Shown here piece after piece: positions 1 through 11,313 of a stretch of DNA of 64,000 nt (its first letter is position 1; each line of letters opens with the position of its first letter). The position numbers and the translations under genes were made by a program. The notes below the pieces were generated by a model. It was not told the DNA's origin and did no database searches. It saw nothing but the letters and a program-made list of their open reading frames with translations. Source of the DNA: Parietaria judaica (Eukaryota > Streptophyta > Magnoliopsida > Rosales > Urticaceae); NCBI GenBank assembly GCA_954871525.1, contig OX940869.1:26626001-26690000 (forward strand). The letters run 5' to 3'.

Positions 1-690
1 TATATATATTCGAATTATATTTAAATAAGAGGATAAGATTGGTTTTTGTTTTTACCAAGTCTTTCTTATTTAATTAAATACAAGTTTAATTATAACCATT
101 GGATCTAGATGAGATTAAATCTCAACCATTGGATTGAAATAATTAAAGTATTTAAATATATATAAAATTCGAATTTTGGAGTGAAAATCTCTAATTCGGT
201 TACGGGCCAAGTCTATAAATAGGGAGCTCATTTACAACATTCAACACACATTCCCCAGAGCAAAAACTCGATCTCTCCCTCTCTCTCTAGGGTCTGCGAG
301 TTTTCTGCCTCTGATCTCTTTTCTGGTTCGGCTTAGGAGACTTTTTCTCAGGAAGCTTCAAAAGAACCTCAGTTAAATTTTGCGACGGAGTCTTGCCGGC
401 GAAGCCCACGCTTCGGTACGAGGAGTCCAGGAGAATATCCCGGAATATCACGGGTGTTTCCCTCAGCATCGGCGGAGCCCTGCCGAACTTCAGAGTCCGC
501 AGTCAGAAACGTCAACTGAGGTACGGCCTTATGCATTGGGTTAATAAATGCAAACATTTACCGCTTTCTATTTATTTCTTATTTCGACTATGATATTCAT
601 AATGAGTTGTGAATATTAAATATGTAATATTTATCGGATCTTGTGATAAATTGTTATTACCCGATATCCGTGCCGTTACGATAACAAGTT
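1..690 (+). other. AT-rich flank with a promoter- or LTR-like leader
   Basis: No convincing gene. A TATA box (TATAAATA, 214-221) is followed by a C/T-rich leader at about 262-300 and a GC-richer stretch at 380-530. This layout resembles the TATA-to-leader part of a plant LTR or a gene promoter. No matching second LTR, primer site or downstream reading frame was found, so the assignment stays open. Confidence 0.3.
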
Positions 691-697
691 TTCCGCT

Positions 698-1174
698 TTA
701 AAATAATTTTTTAAATGTTACCGGGACGGCTCGGAAGCATATTTCGTGGTAATGGAGTCGGGAATCAAACCCCGATTTCCAACATGCACACCTTCCACAA
801 GCATGTTCTATAGCTTCACCGATTTCCTCGTCTAATAACACCCCCTGTAAGGAGTCATAAACATAGAATTTCTCTGAGAAGAGATACACCGATAGCAGGA
901 TCCAATATTGTTTGGGCTTTCTCTCACCTACCGTTATAGGGATAAGAACTTTCGTGCACCCCGCCCATTTATTGCGGGTTTCAAGAGAACCTTTGCATAT
1001 ATTGAATACATTCTCTAGCAATTCACGGTCTTTCTTGTCACCGCAAGCGGCTTTGAAGACATTGTGAAAGATGGTGTCTATAATTACGACGTTCTGGAAA
1101 GACAATGACCCGTAAAGCCTCAGTCGGTCACGTATGACGGCGAGGCCTTCGTTGATATATATCGCCGACCTCAT
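698..1174 (-). pseudogene. Ulp1-like (C48 peptidase) transposon remnant
   Basis: A 158-codon open stretch resembles the C-terminal part of the Ulp1-like cysteine proteases carried by plant MULEs. A segment of the form K-W-x-x-x-x-x-V-L-I-P-I, then YWILLSV and VYDSL matches the strand with the catalytic His and the following 'vyDSL' strand. The position normally holding the catalytic His (H-W) is Y-W here. No DCG cysteine motif follows, so the piece is truncated and catalytically dead. Known for the family: Ulp1 genes ride on Kaonashi-type MULEs and are not host SUMO proteases. No transposase or terminal repeat was found next to it. Confidence 0.5.
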
Positions 1175-1189
1175 AATACTATTTTGAGT

Positions 1190-1510
1190 TTGGTGATACT
1201 ATCCTCTAAATCGGGTCTAAAATCACCGACTTCAGGTCTTACTTACGAATTCAGTGTTGAACTAATTCGGTGATATTATCACTGAACTCGGTTCTAAAAC
1301 CACCGACTTTGAATCTTATTCATTCAGGGATATTATAATCGACTTCGGTGTTCAAAATCTTAATTCAGGCTTACTTCTCATTCCGAGATAATAAGACCGA
1401 ACTCGGTGATAGAAATAAAGACTTTGGTGATTTCACCGTCGAATACGGAGAACAATTTCCCGAGGCCATTCGCCTTTCCCTAACACTGAACTCGAAAGTC
1501 ACCGAGTTCG
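1190..1510. repeat. Dispersed TCGGTGAT / ATCACCGA motif cluster
   Basis: About ten exact or near copies of TCGGTGAT or its complement occur in about 320 bp, for example near 1222, 1268, 1344, 1396 and 1499. They are mixed with the related words CGACTT and ACTCGGT. Several face each other, giving short imperfect hairpins. The cluster lies immediately behind the Ulp1 remnant, so it may be the non-coding part of the same element. No long repeat unit is visible. Confidence 0.45.
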
Positions 1511-1559
1511 ATATTATAATCCCACCCTTGCATTCTAACACCAAAATCATCTGAATCTG

Positions 1560-2352
1560 TAAATATTATTCAAAAATCATAACCCTAACAATGTAACCCT
1601 AATAATGCGCATTTTATATACATGACCGAGATAAAAATAATCGAACCCTAATATCAAATGTGATACACACGATTGAGAGGCAAAATCGAAACTTAAGAAA
1701 ATGACTGACCTTGAAATGTGGATTCCGGCAGCGACGTTAGGTCAAGGATATGAAGGAGGGTCGATGAAAAGAGCTGAGGGTTCGGTGTCGATGATATTGG
1801 TTTGGGGGTTAGGTCGAGGATATGAATGGGGTCGATGTTGTAAAATCTATTGTCGATGATATTGTCTAAGGGTTTGGTGAAGGAATCAGTGAACATATTT
1901 GAATTTTGGAACATTTATGACTAAGTATGATTTTTACCTACTTTCGTCCCTAGATAATAAATTTTCCCAAAAACAAAAAAGAAAACTCCATAAATTAATC
2001 TACGTAGTGTTTTATATATGTTCTATTTGTATTGTGTTGTACTCATTTTAAGAAAGTAATTTTTGAGGAAAATAGTTAATCAATTTTGGATCTTAATCAC
2101 CCAAATTTAAATAAATAAATAAATCAAATAAAAGATATGGATTCATCTGCATTAACGTTTAATGTAATGTGAATCCGCTTCTTGGGCTTTTGATCGGATA
2201 CCGATTAGTACAATCTTCTAGTCTTAATTTGGATAGTCCAATCCTTAAATGATTTGGGTTTTGCTCCAAGCCCAAAAAGATTTCTACATATCATATAATG
2301 CCTTGATAAACTATATTGTATTTAAATAAAAATATATATATATATATATATA
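1560..2352. other. AT-rich spacer, no gene seen
   Basis: The stretch holds only short chance frames. It ends in a (TA)n run at about 2335-2352 that abuts the long-TIR element. I see no gene, RNA or terminal repeat. Confidence 0.5.
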
Positions 2353-2820
2353 GGGTTAATGACGGCAAAAATACCTAAAGTTTGGTCAAAGAACCCCTCG
2401 TGTACCCAAAGTTTAAAAATGGTGGTAAAAATACCCAAAGTCGCATTTGGGGAGTTGACCACTCCATTCTCGTAACACCGTTAACTTACCTGTTAACTTT
2501 GGCAACACAGATAAACGTGAGTTGCTAACATAACTATTTCTGCCATGTGGACGAGCCCACATGAGCCTCGTTTACGACAAAACAACGAATTAAACCCCTA
2601 GCTAATACTATTTAATACAACAAATTGAACCCCTAATGATTACACTTAACAAAACAGATTTGTCTACGTGGCCAGAGTTAATAGGTAAGTTAACAACGTT
2701 ACGAGAATGGAGTGGTCAACTCCCCAAATGTGACTTTGGGTATTTTTGCCACCACTTTCAAACTTTGGGTACACGAGGGGTTCTTTGACCAAACTTTGGG
2801 TATTTTCGCCATCATTCACC
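2353..2820. mobile_element. 468-bp long-TIR element (MULE-type MITE), copy 1
   Basis: The two ends are inverted copies of each other over about 165 bp. The left end starts GGGTTAATGACGGCAAAAAT and the right end, read in reverse, starts GGTGAATGATGGCGAAAAT. Inside each arm are two further copies of a word like GGCAAAAATACCCAAAG. The centre (about 2520-2650) is AT-rich and non-coding. It is flanked on both sides by (TA)n, so the target duplication cannot be measured. A second copy of identical length lies at 15745-16212. Long inverted repeats starting with G and lacking coding capacity fit a non-autonomous Mutator-like family. Confidence 0.8.
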
Positions 2821-2844
2821 ATATATATATATATATATATATAT

Positions 2845-3222
2845 AAGCATGATGACAATGTTTTCTCAAGATAATTCTATTATATAGACATGCTCAAATG
2901 CTAATTTTTTAGAATTTTGAATTAAAAATAAATTAAAATTTGTAAATGAATACATATTCATTCGTTTGAATTAAATGCATATTTATTATTAGTGAGAGTT
3001 ATAATCTTAGTAGCTACATGATCTCTAATTGAATTGAATGTTCTTTTATCTTATATTAGCAATTTGCTATTTGAATTAGATACATTGCATATTATGTGAG
3101 AGAGTTACTCACATTTTTTTGATATTTATAACATTTATGCCAGACTCAAAATAAAACGTTGTTATAATATATTTGTCTTTTGAACTGCTTGATGCATGAA
3201 AATTCAATAAATTCTAACGTGT

Positions 3223-3261
<39 letters not shown>

Positions 3262-5218
3262 AGAACTCCTTCATATTTGCTTTGATTAATTATTTTTCAT
3301 CCTACCCAATCAATGATCCGATAAAATAACTTTACACCTTCTACAACAGTTATAACTTATAACACAAGACCAATATAAAAATATATCTTTTCTCTAACAA
3401 TCCTCTCTTGCACTTTCTGACTCGGCTTCCCATCTATTCTCGCCCGTCGGTTGGATGTCACTGCTTCGTAGTTCTATGGCCCTCTACAGCTATACTTTGT
3501 TTTTCCAATCCTCAGTTAATTTGTGGCCCTCACCGGCTCTAAGTTTGTCGGCCCATTCCTAAGCCTTAATGGTTAGTATTCATCCTTTTTACTATTGATG
3601 TTAAGCATAGTAGGTTTTTGACATTGCTACTTTGTTATTTCATTTAAATTCCTTGGCTTACGAGACTCATCTTTATTTATTTTACAAATATTCTTTTTTT
3701 GTATACGTAACAATTTATAACATGTGAGGTTCATGGTTTATTGACTTGAAAATATCTTTGGGTTAATATTAGTTTTCTTTTTTGTTTATATTGTTTCAGT
3801 TCCGAGATTAAACTCTTATCTCCAGTACCAAGTCCTGATCAATTGGAAAAATCCCGAGGTTTATACATTACGTGACATGTTTAAGGATGTCAAAGAGCGC
3901 CATTGAATTTCGGTAAAGACTTTTTGTTTTTGTTTTTGCATTTAGTGTATAATTGTTGAGTTTTGTGTATGCTTTGTCTTTATTAATCAGTGATTCAATG
4001 CTCCATACCAGCATCGGGTTAACTCCATCTACTTAATCTATATTATATAACTTCGATTGAATCTATAATCATGTATATGAATCTGAGTTGATTTTTTTTA
4101 TCTCTGCGCATATTTTTTTTGTTTCACACACTTGACATATCTCAATTCGTTGGACCTTAACCCGAGTCTTGAGCACGTCGCCTTACTTGAGTTCATTAGT
4201 CCTCACCAGCCTTACTCAACTCTCTGTAAGTTTGACATGAAGAAAGTAGATGGTCATTTGACATGTAGTAATTTACAAGTGTATCACTTAAACAATTATC
4301 GGGATAATATAATATATGTTTGTATGTAAAGATTTTTTATATGCACTGATTTCACCATAAATAAGCATAGATATCGTTTTGTTTTTGTATTTTAAATTTT
4401 TTTACTAATTTTATTAATATATGTTTAGAAAATACATTTAATTAGATTATATGTCTCATTCTTAAAAATGAATAAAGAAAGAGAGACTTAAATAAATATG
4501 AATACAATGAGAGACAAATCATAAAAATATAGAAAAATAAGATATTGAGTCTTATTAGTTTAAAAGAGAACATGAAATCTTTTTTGAAAACGTAAATCAA
4601 TGCTATGTATCTATAAAATAAAATAAAAATTGGTATTCTAAATTCATAAAGTTATGGATCTTAAGGAATATTTATAAGTTCTTAAAAAAATTGTGTTTTA
4701 TAGACTTTTGCATTGTCAAAATTGATATGAGATGACGACAATTTTCCTCTCTGTATTTAAACAAATGATAAAAATTGCCAGCTCTCCGACAGATTAATTT
4801 TTCCCTTATTCTTAATAAATACCGCATCATTGCTGTTTTGTTACATGTTTCTTTTAGACTTTTATATTCATATTCAGCATCAATAAAATTTACAATAGTG
4901 TTATCACAAATAATATCCAAATTAATGTTTAGGCTGTTAAAGTTAGTCTATCGATTTCATTACATAATCTAAAAAAAAGCTTTCATCAAATTTTTTTATA
5001 CAACATTATAGGTAAATTAATATTAATAAAAACATAATAAAACTGTACATTAACTTATACATAGCAAAAAATCATTATTTTTGAATTTATTCTTTCAGTT
5101 ATATAATGATTGTGGATAAGAACATAAAAACTCAAACAGACACTACTTTTATCTTATCTATTCACATTTTTCTTATCAATATATATAATTACCTTTTAGT
5201 ATAATAATTGCGTTCAAA
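2845..5218. other. AT-rich intergenic DNA, possible Helitron interior
   Basis: No convincing gene. A (TA)n run lies at about 3226-3256. Two short stretches look coding-like (about 3800-3905 and 4132-4329), but they have no recognisable domain and are bounded by stops. If the Helitron terminus at 5219-5258 is real, part of this stretch is its interior. I could not fix a 5' TC end. Confidence 0.35.
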
Positions 5219-5258
5219 TATACGGCGAGCGATAGCACGCCACCGCGCCGTCCACTAG
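5219..5258 (+). mobile_element. Candidate Helitron 3' terminus
   Basis: A GC-rich hairpin-forming segment (GGCG...CGCC and ACGGCG...CGCCGT arms, 5221-5251) stands in very AT-rich DNA. It is followed after a few bases by CTAG and then T. Plant Helitrons end in a short hairpin followed by CTRR and insert between A and T, so the pattern fits. The matching 5' end was not identified and no Rep/helicase gene is present, so this would be a non-autonomous copy. Confidence 0.5.
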
Positions 5259-5719
5259 TTCTTATAATAACTTAAGAAAGTTCAACATACATTTTTTTTT
5301 GCCGGAATGGGCCAGTCGTAAGTTTGGGAGTGGGCGTTTATATCGGCTTTCTCGGGTATTTCAATGTTCTTAACCCGACAGGTTTTGTCTCCATCTTTGA
5401 GAAACCTGTCTCCGTTGTCTAAAGAATTCATTAGATAACGGTAGCATATTACTGCCGTTGTCCGGACTAAATCCCCCGCCTTGTCCGCGAGAAGCGTTTC
5501 TCAACTAAGGTAATTCTCTAAGTCAAATCCTGAACTGGTATTTTTGCACCAATCCTCAGCTAAAATTAGTTGCCCAGCAATTAATTTATCATTAAATTAC
5601 CATGATCATTGAAGTTCTTTAATCTATTCTATATAGCAAATGTTTATAATACTTATTAAGGTTCATGTTCTTCATAAGAATGAGAACAATCAACTAAATG
5701 TTCACTTGCTCTGCAACAT

Positions 5720-7373
5720 CTAGCTCTCCAACAATGGTGTCTTTCCATGAGGTGAATCAGACACAGAAACTTCTTCTTGAGCCTGTCCGAGTAGTACGGC
5801 ATAGAGACCGAGCAGTACTATGGCTGCGCCGATGACGCTAAACACGAAAGGGGAAAAAGTATAAGGCTTTAGTCTTAAACAAATTCTTGAGTCTGAACTA
5901 ACGGAATAATTCACATATATACCTCCCGAGAAAGAGGGCATCGCCGACGAATATGACGCCAAAAACGACCGCCATTGCGATGGAAAACGGCTTGAAGATC
6001 GAGGCATAGAGAGGTCCCTTTAAATGCAGCATCCATGTTATGATAAACGAGAAGAAGGACGAACCAAATAAACCCTGAAAGATAGAGATTAATGAGATCA
6101 AACAACCCTTCTCTGTCCAATCTGTTACAATGATATGGTGCATGAAATTAGTCTGTTTATTACCGACGATACAATGGCGATCAACGCCAGATTAGGCCTC
6201 AGTGCCCAATTGCTCAGTTTGGAATCTTCTAAAACGCATATCGGTAACGCGATTAATGTCTTAACCAGGCAGTAAATTGCAGTCACAGCTCGCTCGTCGG
6301 GGTATGCGATCACAATCTGGGCCTGTTATGTGATGATCGAGCACAATAGAATCAGTTTGAGAGTCGAAATATTATCGATCTCGAGACTCAAAAGCATCGA
6401 ATAATTCTCGGACCTGGGAGTCTAACCTGAATAATGTACCAAAGTGAGGTAAAAGTAGTTCCCAAGACAAGTAAAAAGCCTCCTAGGAACCAGTTCGCCT
6501 GCGACGACATTGAATGAGACAATAATGTTGAATCTGATGGTGAAGATGTCGGCGCCAGAATCACGGGACCTCTGTAGAGAATCGCTACCATAGACCCTGA
6601 GATCGAAAGAATCGTGCCAATGATTTTCATTTGGGTCGTTTTTCTTCTCAAGTCTGGGTTTTCCATCCTTCTTGAGGCAAACCAACAACAGACACAAAGT
6701 TAACTATCAAACATATAATTAGGGCTGCAACTGGGTCCATTACCCGTCTTTTTCACTACCCGGGAACCGGAGTTCGGGTATTGGGATTTTTGGACCCAAA
6801 AACCGGGTACACAGCCCTCATGTATATACGTTGTCCTTTTGGAGAGCAACACGAACCTGAACATGACTGCTAGGATGAAAGTAAAAGCGGGTACGATGTT
6901 CTCCGTGATTGAGAAAAGAGCCGGCGAGCTGTATTCCACGCCTTTGAACGCGCAGGCATTAGATAAGACCCTGCAAACCCGCAAATTGACTAAACCGCTG
7001 TTCGTTCCCACACGTTCAAAACAACAATTCAATTGCTCTTACCCGATCAGCGAGCTGAAGGCGATCTTGTACAAGAAAGAGAGCTTGAAAGGAGGAAGTC
7101 CTCTTCTGCATAAACAAATTCAAAGATGAACTCTCTTTCATATATCTGAACCTGTAAATTCAAAGGCTTGCTATTATATTACCTGGGGAAGATGAAAGGA
7201 AGAGGAAGAATAACAAGAGTGCCTATGACGTAAGTGTAAGCAATGAACACAAAGTAGCTCAAGCCCTGCAAACTGGCTGCTTTGTAGAGAGTGTTAATGG
7301 CGACGGATATGAACTCGATCGCCGCCATGGCCGAGAACGCCCCGATCTCTTTCTTCCATTCCAAGTCAACCAT
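5720..7373 (-). CDS. WAT1-related (UMAMIT) EamA-family transporter 1, complete
   Basis: Predicted 345-aa plasma- or vacuolar-membrane transporter of the drug/metabolite transporter superfamily. Plant members (WAT1, UMAMITs, MtN21) move amino acids or auxin. Seven exons read on the minus strand: 7373-7183, 7105-7043, 6970-6857, 6667-6427, 6322-6164, 6074-5923 and 5837-5720. All have GT/AG borders and matching phases, and the total is 1038 bp. Family motifs are visible: TLYKAAS and [17 protein letters not shown] in exon 1, [11 protein letters not shown] in exon 2, GVEYSSPAL and PAFTFILAV in exon 3, ILYRGP in exon 4, [16 protein letters not shown] in exon 5, and [22 protein letters not shown] in exon 6. 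These form two EamA repeats with about ten membrane helices. The start is the only Met that precedes helix 1. Substrate cannot be read from the sequence. Confidence 0.93.
6721..6818. mobile_element. Small hAT-like MITE in intron 3 of UMAMIT copy 1
   Basis: A 98-bp insert begins AGGGCTG and ends CAGCCCT (perfect 7-bp inverted ends). It is rich in CCGGGT/ACCCGG words, unlike the AT-rich intron around it. Such ends are typical of short hAT-type MITEs. The flanks (CATATAAT versus CATGTATA) are only a poor match for an 8-bp target duplication. It lies between exons 3 and 4 and leaves the splice sites intact. Confidence 0.5.
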
Positions 7374-7792
7374 TTCACCTACTTTCTTCGCTCTCTCTTT
7401 TTTCCATTAAGTAGAGAGTATTCGGGTTTGTTTTCAGCCATTTTTAATGCATGAACAAGCACCATAGCAACGAAAGCATTGTGGCCCCACGTTTTGTTTG
7501 ATTGGCCATGAATCATGGTTGATGAGCATCGTAAAATAATAGTTAATTGCCATCTTCATCGATTTTTTTAATTTGTTATGCTGTTTGATGTGTAAATTAA
7601 GGAGAAGAAGAATCTTTTAGCAAAAGCCAAGGCAAGGCGCTGAAGGGTATTATTGTTGTTTAAGATAAGGATAACATATCACAGTCGATTCTCTCCTCTG
7701 ACTGGATTGGAAATAAACTAAAACATTGTTGTCGTTCCAACATTAGAAACGACAAAAATAAATGGTGACGAAGTTGATACTGTTGTGTTTTA

Positions 7793-7830
<38 letters not shown>

Positions 7831-8613
7831 AAATTACTGTTGAAAAGTGATTTAATAAAAAGTACTGATAAATTAAAGAGTTCAGCTTTTGGTAAAATTT
7901 TTATTTAATTACTTTTTAATTTATCAACCTTTCAAATACATTATTTTAAAGTAGTTCAAAATTATATCTATTGAACGTGAAAAATAGATTAGCAATAAAA
8001 TCGATCCAGGGTTCGAATCTGGCCGGAACCAGTGGTCGGGTGGTGGCCAAAAGTGTGGATTTCTGATGCAATATAGGATGTCCATAAATCCCACAAAATA
8101 ATTCATTGGCTTATTCATGTTTTTAATGCATTTATTTCTTTTTATTTTGTTGTTTATTATATTTATTTCGTTACTGCTGTAATAGGAAAGTAATAAAATT
8201 GGTCTATAAGCAGAAGACTTCACGTGTATGGGGAAGAGGCAGATTTTGAATGATGAATAAAAAAGACAGCTCTTTGCTTGCATTTTAGCGTTTTATTGTC
8301 TTTCTTATCAATACTTTTGCAAAGTAATCTAACTCTCTTCTATCTTCTCTCCAAAATCCATTCTTTACTTCAAGAATTTCATCCTTTGAAGATCGGGATA
8401 GAGAAATTTATGGATTACTCTCATCCTTTGTTGCAAAGCTATGATTTTCATTGAGAAGATTTAATGTTCGTGATTTTCGGTGACTTGCTAATGCGGCTTC
8501 ATCGTATAACACGAATTCAGTTCACCACATTCGATCACACAGATTTGTACTCCGAACCGCAACCGGAAAACAATAAAAAATTCCTTGCTTTCCGATTTCG
8601 ATATCTTCCACAT
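7374..8613. other. Spacer between UMAMIT copies, with (ATT)n microsatellite
   Basis: This is the upstream region of UMAMIT copy 1 and the downstream region of the pseudogene copy. A pure (ATT)n run covers about 7795-7829. No gene is supported. Confidence 0.6.
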
Positions 8614-10295
8614 CTAGCTCTGCAACAATGGGGTTTTCCCACGAGCCAAATCGGACCCGACTTCTTCTTCTTGAGCTTTTCCCAGTAAAACGGCGTAGAG
8701 GCCGAGCACTACTATAGCTGCTCCGATGATAATAAACAAGAAAACGGAAAAGTCTGAAGCCCTCGTCTTAAATTGTTTATCGATTCCGAATCTAACAGTC
8801 AAAGGAAAGAAAAACAATGTAATATGAAGAATTTATGTATGTATACCTTCCGAGAAAGAGAGCATCGCCGACGAACATGACCCCAAAAGCGGCCGCGACA
8901 GCGATGGAAAATGGCTTGAAGATTGAGGCATAAAGAGCCCCTTTAAGTGCAGCATCCACGTAATGATATAGGCGAAAAGGGACGAACCAAATAAACCCTG
9001 AATAATATAGATTACTAAGATTAAAAATCATTTTCTTTCAATACGTTGCAATGCTATGACGCGTCAAATTAGCCGTTACTCACCGATGATACAACGGCGA
9101 ATAACGGTAGATTAGGCCTCAGTGCCCAATGGCTCAGTTTAGGATCTTCTAAAATGCATATCGGTAACGCGATTAGTGTCTTAAATAAGCAGTAAAGGGC
9201 AGTGACAGCTCGCTTGTCCGGGTATGCATTCACTATCTGGGCCTGCGATGATCGAGGGCTATAGTTCTCAAGGCTCGAAAGCATCAAAGAAAATCCGGAG
9301 TTCTGAATATTAGTGCGGTAAGAATATTGCCGAAAACAAGTAAGGAACCCCCTAGTAACCCAGTTCGTCTGCGACAAAAGTGAGCGAGACGATAATGTCC
9401 AAATTGGCGGTGAAGATGTCGGCGCAATAATTACAGGACCTTTGTAGGGAATTGCTACCATTGAACTTGTGATTGAAAGTATTGTGCCCGCGATTTTCAA
9501 TTGGGTTGTTTTTCGTCTCAGGTTTGGATTTTCCATCTTTTTCAAGGCAAACAAACGGAGAAGTTATAGTAAGTTTCTGCTTCGGATAGACAAAACTAAA
9601 AACAGAGAAACAGTGTTCAAACCTGAACGTGACTGCTAGGATGAAAGTAAAAGCGGGTACGATGTTCTCGGTCATCGAGAAAAGAGCCGGTGAGCTGTAC
9701 TCCACGCCTTTAAACGTACCGACGTTAGATAAGGCCCTGCAAACCCGCAAAACGATTAACTAAAAACAGAGAAACAGTGTTCAAACCTGAACGTGACTGC
9801 TAGGATGAAAGTAAAAGCAGGTACGATGTTCTCGGTTATCGAGAAAAGAGCCGGTGAGCTGTACTCCACGCCTTTAAACGTACCGACGTTAGATAAGGCC
9901 CTGCAAACCCGCAAAACGATTAGCCCTCTGTTCACTCCCGCACGCTCAAAACGATAATTCAGTAGCGAGACACGGGGTTTCACACCCGATCAGCGAGCTG
10001 AGGGCGATCCTGTACAGCAAAGAGAGCTTGAAAGGAGGAAGTCCTCTCCTGCATAATCAAACTCAAAGCTCAACTCTCTTTCATACAGCTGAACCTGTAA
10101 ATTCAAGGGTTGGAATAATACCTGGGGAAGATGAACAAGAGTGCCTATGACGTAAGTGTAAGCAATGAAGACGAAGTAGCTCAGGCCCAGCAAACTGGCT
10201 GCTTTGTAGAGAGTTTTGATCGCAACATTCATGAACTCTATGGCAGCCATGGCAGCGAAAGGCCCAAGCTCTTGCTTCCATTGGAGATCAGCCAT
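8614..10295 (-). pseudogene. WAT1-related (UMAMIT) transporter 2, pseudogene
   Basis: All seven exons of the neighbouring transporter are recognisable: about 10295-10120, 10049-9987, 9900-9787 plus a second copy 9736-9623, 9536-9315, 9242-9084, 8997-8847 and 8731-8614. The gene is broken in several ways. Exon 1 lacks 17 nt found in the other copies just before the splice site, which shifts the frame. The exon 4 acceptor is shifted by one base, and its 3' end carries an indel and has lost the GT donor. Exon 6 lacks one C in the LKGPLY codons. The AG before exon 7 is gone. Exon 3 is present twice through a 164-bp tandem duplication. Exon 5 remains perfect. It lies between two intact copies in the same orientation, so it arose by tandem gene duplication and then decayed. 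Confidence 0.88.
9595..9922. repeat. 164-bp tandem duplication containing exon 3
   Basis: Two head-to-tail units, 9595-9758 and 9759-9922, are nearly identical; I see only a few single-base differences. Each unit carries the whole 114-bp third exon with its AG acceptor and GT donor plus short intron flanks. Because 114 is a multiple of three, splicing of both would have been frame-neutral. The near identity suggests the event is recent relative to the divergence of the gene copies. Confidence 0.9.
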
Positions 10296-11313
10296 GGCAG
10301 CGAAGATGTCATAATAATATTTATGAAGATGCTATATCTTCTTCTATTTCTTTATTGTTTTCAGAAATTTGCGGCATAAATGCCCACAAGTCATGTAAAG
10401 TTGGCGGCATATTTTTCAATAAATTTAAAAGTCAGTGGTGAAAGTTCCCAACGTGTAAAAAAGTTGTATTCAGTTCAGTGTGTTGAGCTGTCTTATCATA
10501 TGCAGGACAATAAAAAATTTGTACTCGGTTCTTGGTTTTGTCTCCTAGCCTCAACTCTAGTCCAAAACCGAAAATTTTCGTTTTCAGATTGGGAACAAAA
10601 TTTAAATATACATTTATTTATATAAATATTATTAGGTTTACGTTAATTTTGTTTTCTTGATAGTCTCCTCCAACGCGTCTTAATTCTCTCTGCCTCACTT
10701 TCTTTGATTCAACTTCGATAGTCATTTATCGAGCAAAAAAAACTTTGACGGTCATTTGCATTTCCACTTTATTGTGATTCGCGTCTATCCGCACTTTTCT
10801 CCTTTAACGCCGGTTCGTGCGTTGTCATGCTCTTTTTGTTATTTTATGTAGTTATATTTTGTTTTTATTTTCTGGTTTACATGAGCATTTTATAGTTGTA
10901 CAATTTACTATCGAGCTTTACTTTTTATTAATTGAATGATATTTTGAAGGATTATGTCGCGGCCTGAATATGTAATACAAATCGGGATCTAAGTCCCCGT
11001 CTCGGTTCCTAATTTCTAAAATGATTGATAATTTTTCAAATTGGGACATTGTCATGTACTTGGTGTCCTAAAAATTGGGACTAGAACAGAAGAAGAAAAA
11101 AAAAAAAAAGAAGCCTAATTCCATATTTACCTTGGGGTAAATTCTGACTTAAGTACCCAATATTTCACGAAACTTACTTGCTAAACCGCGGCTTCATCGT
11201 ACAACACAAATTCAGTTCACGACATCCGGTCACACAGATTCATATTGCAGAACGAAAACGGAAAACAATAAGCTAGAAATTCACTTGCTTTCCGATGTAT
11301 GTATCCTGAACAT
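10296..11313. other. Intergenic spacer between UMAMIT copies
   Basis: This is the upstream region of the pseudogene and the downstream region of copy 3. A poly-A tract lies near 11096-11110. No gene, RNA or clear terminal repeat is seen. Confidence 0.6.

Noticed and set aside
8000..8040. tRNA T-arm-like word (GGTTCGAATC) suggesting a tRNA or SINE
   Set aside because: No acceptor stem, D-arm or A-box could be built around it, and no poly-A tail or target duplication was seen.
10131..10379. 82-codon plus-strand frame across the start of the UMAMIT pseudogene
   Set aside because: It is antisense to exon 1 of the transporter. The same antisense frame is not kept open in the other copies.
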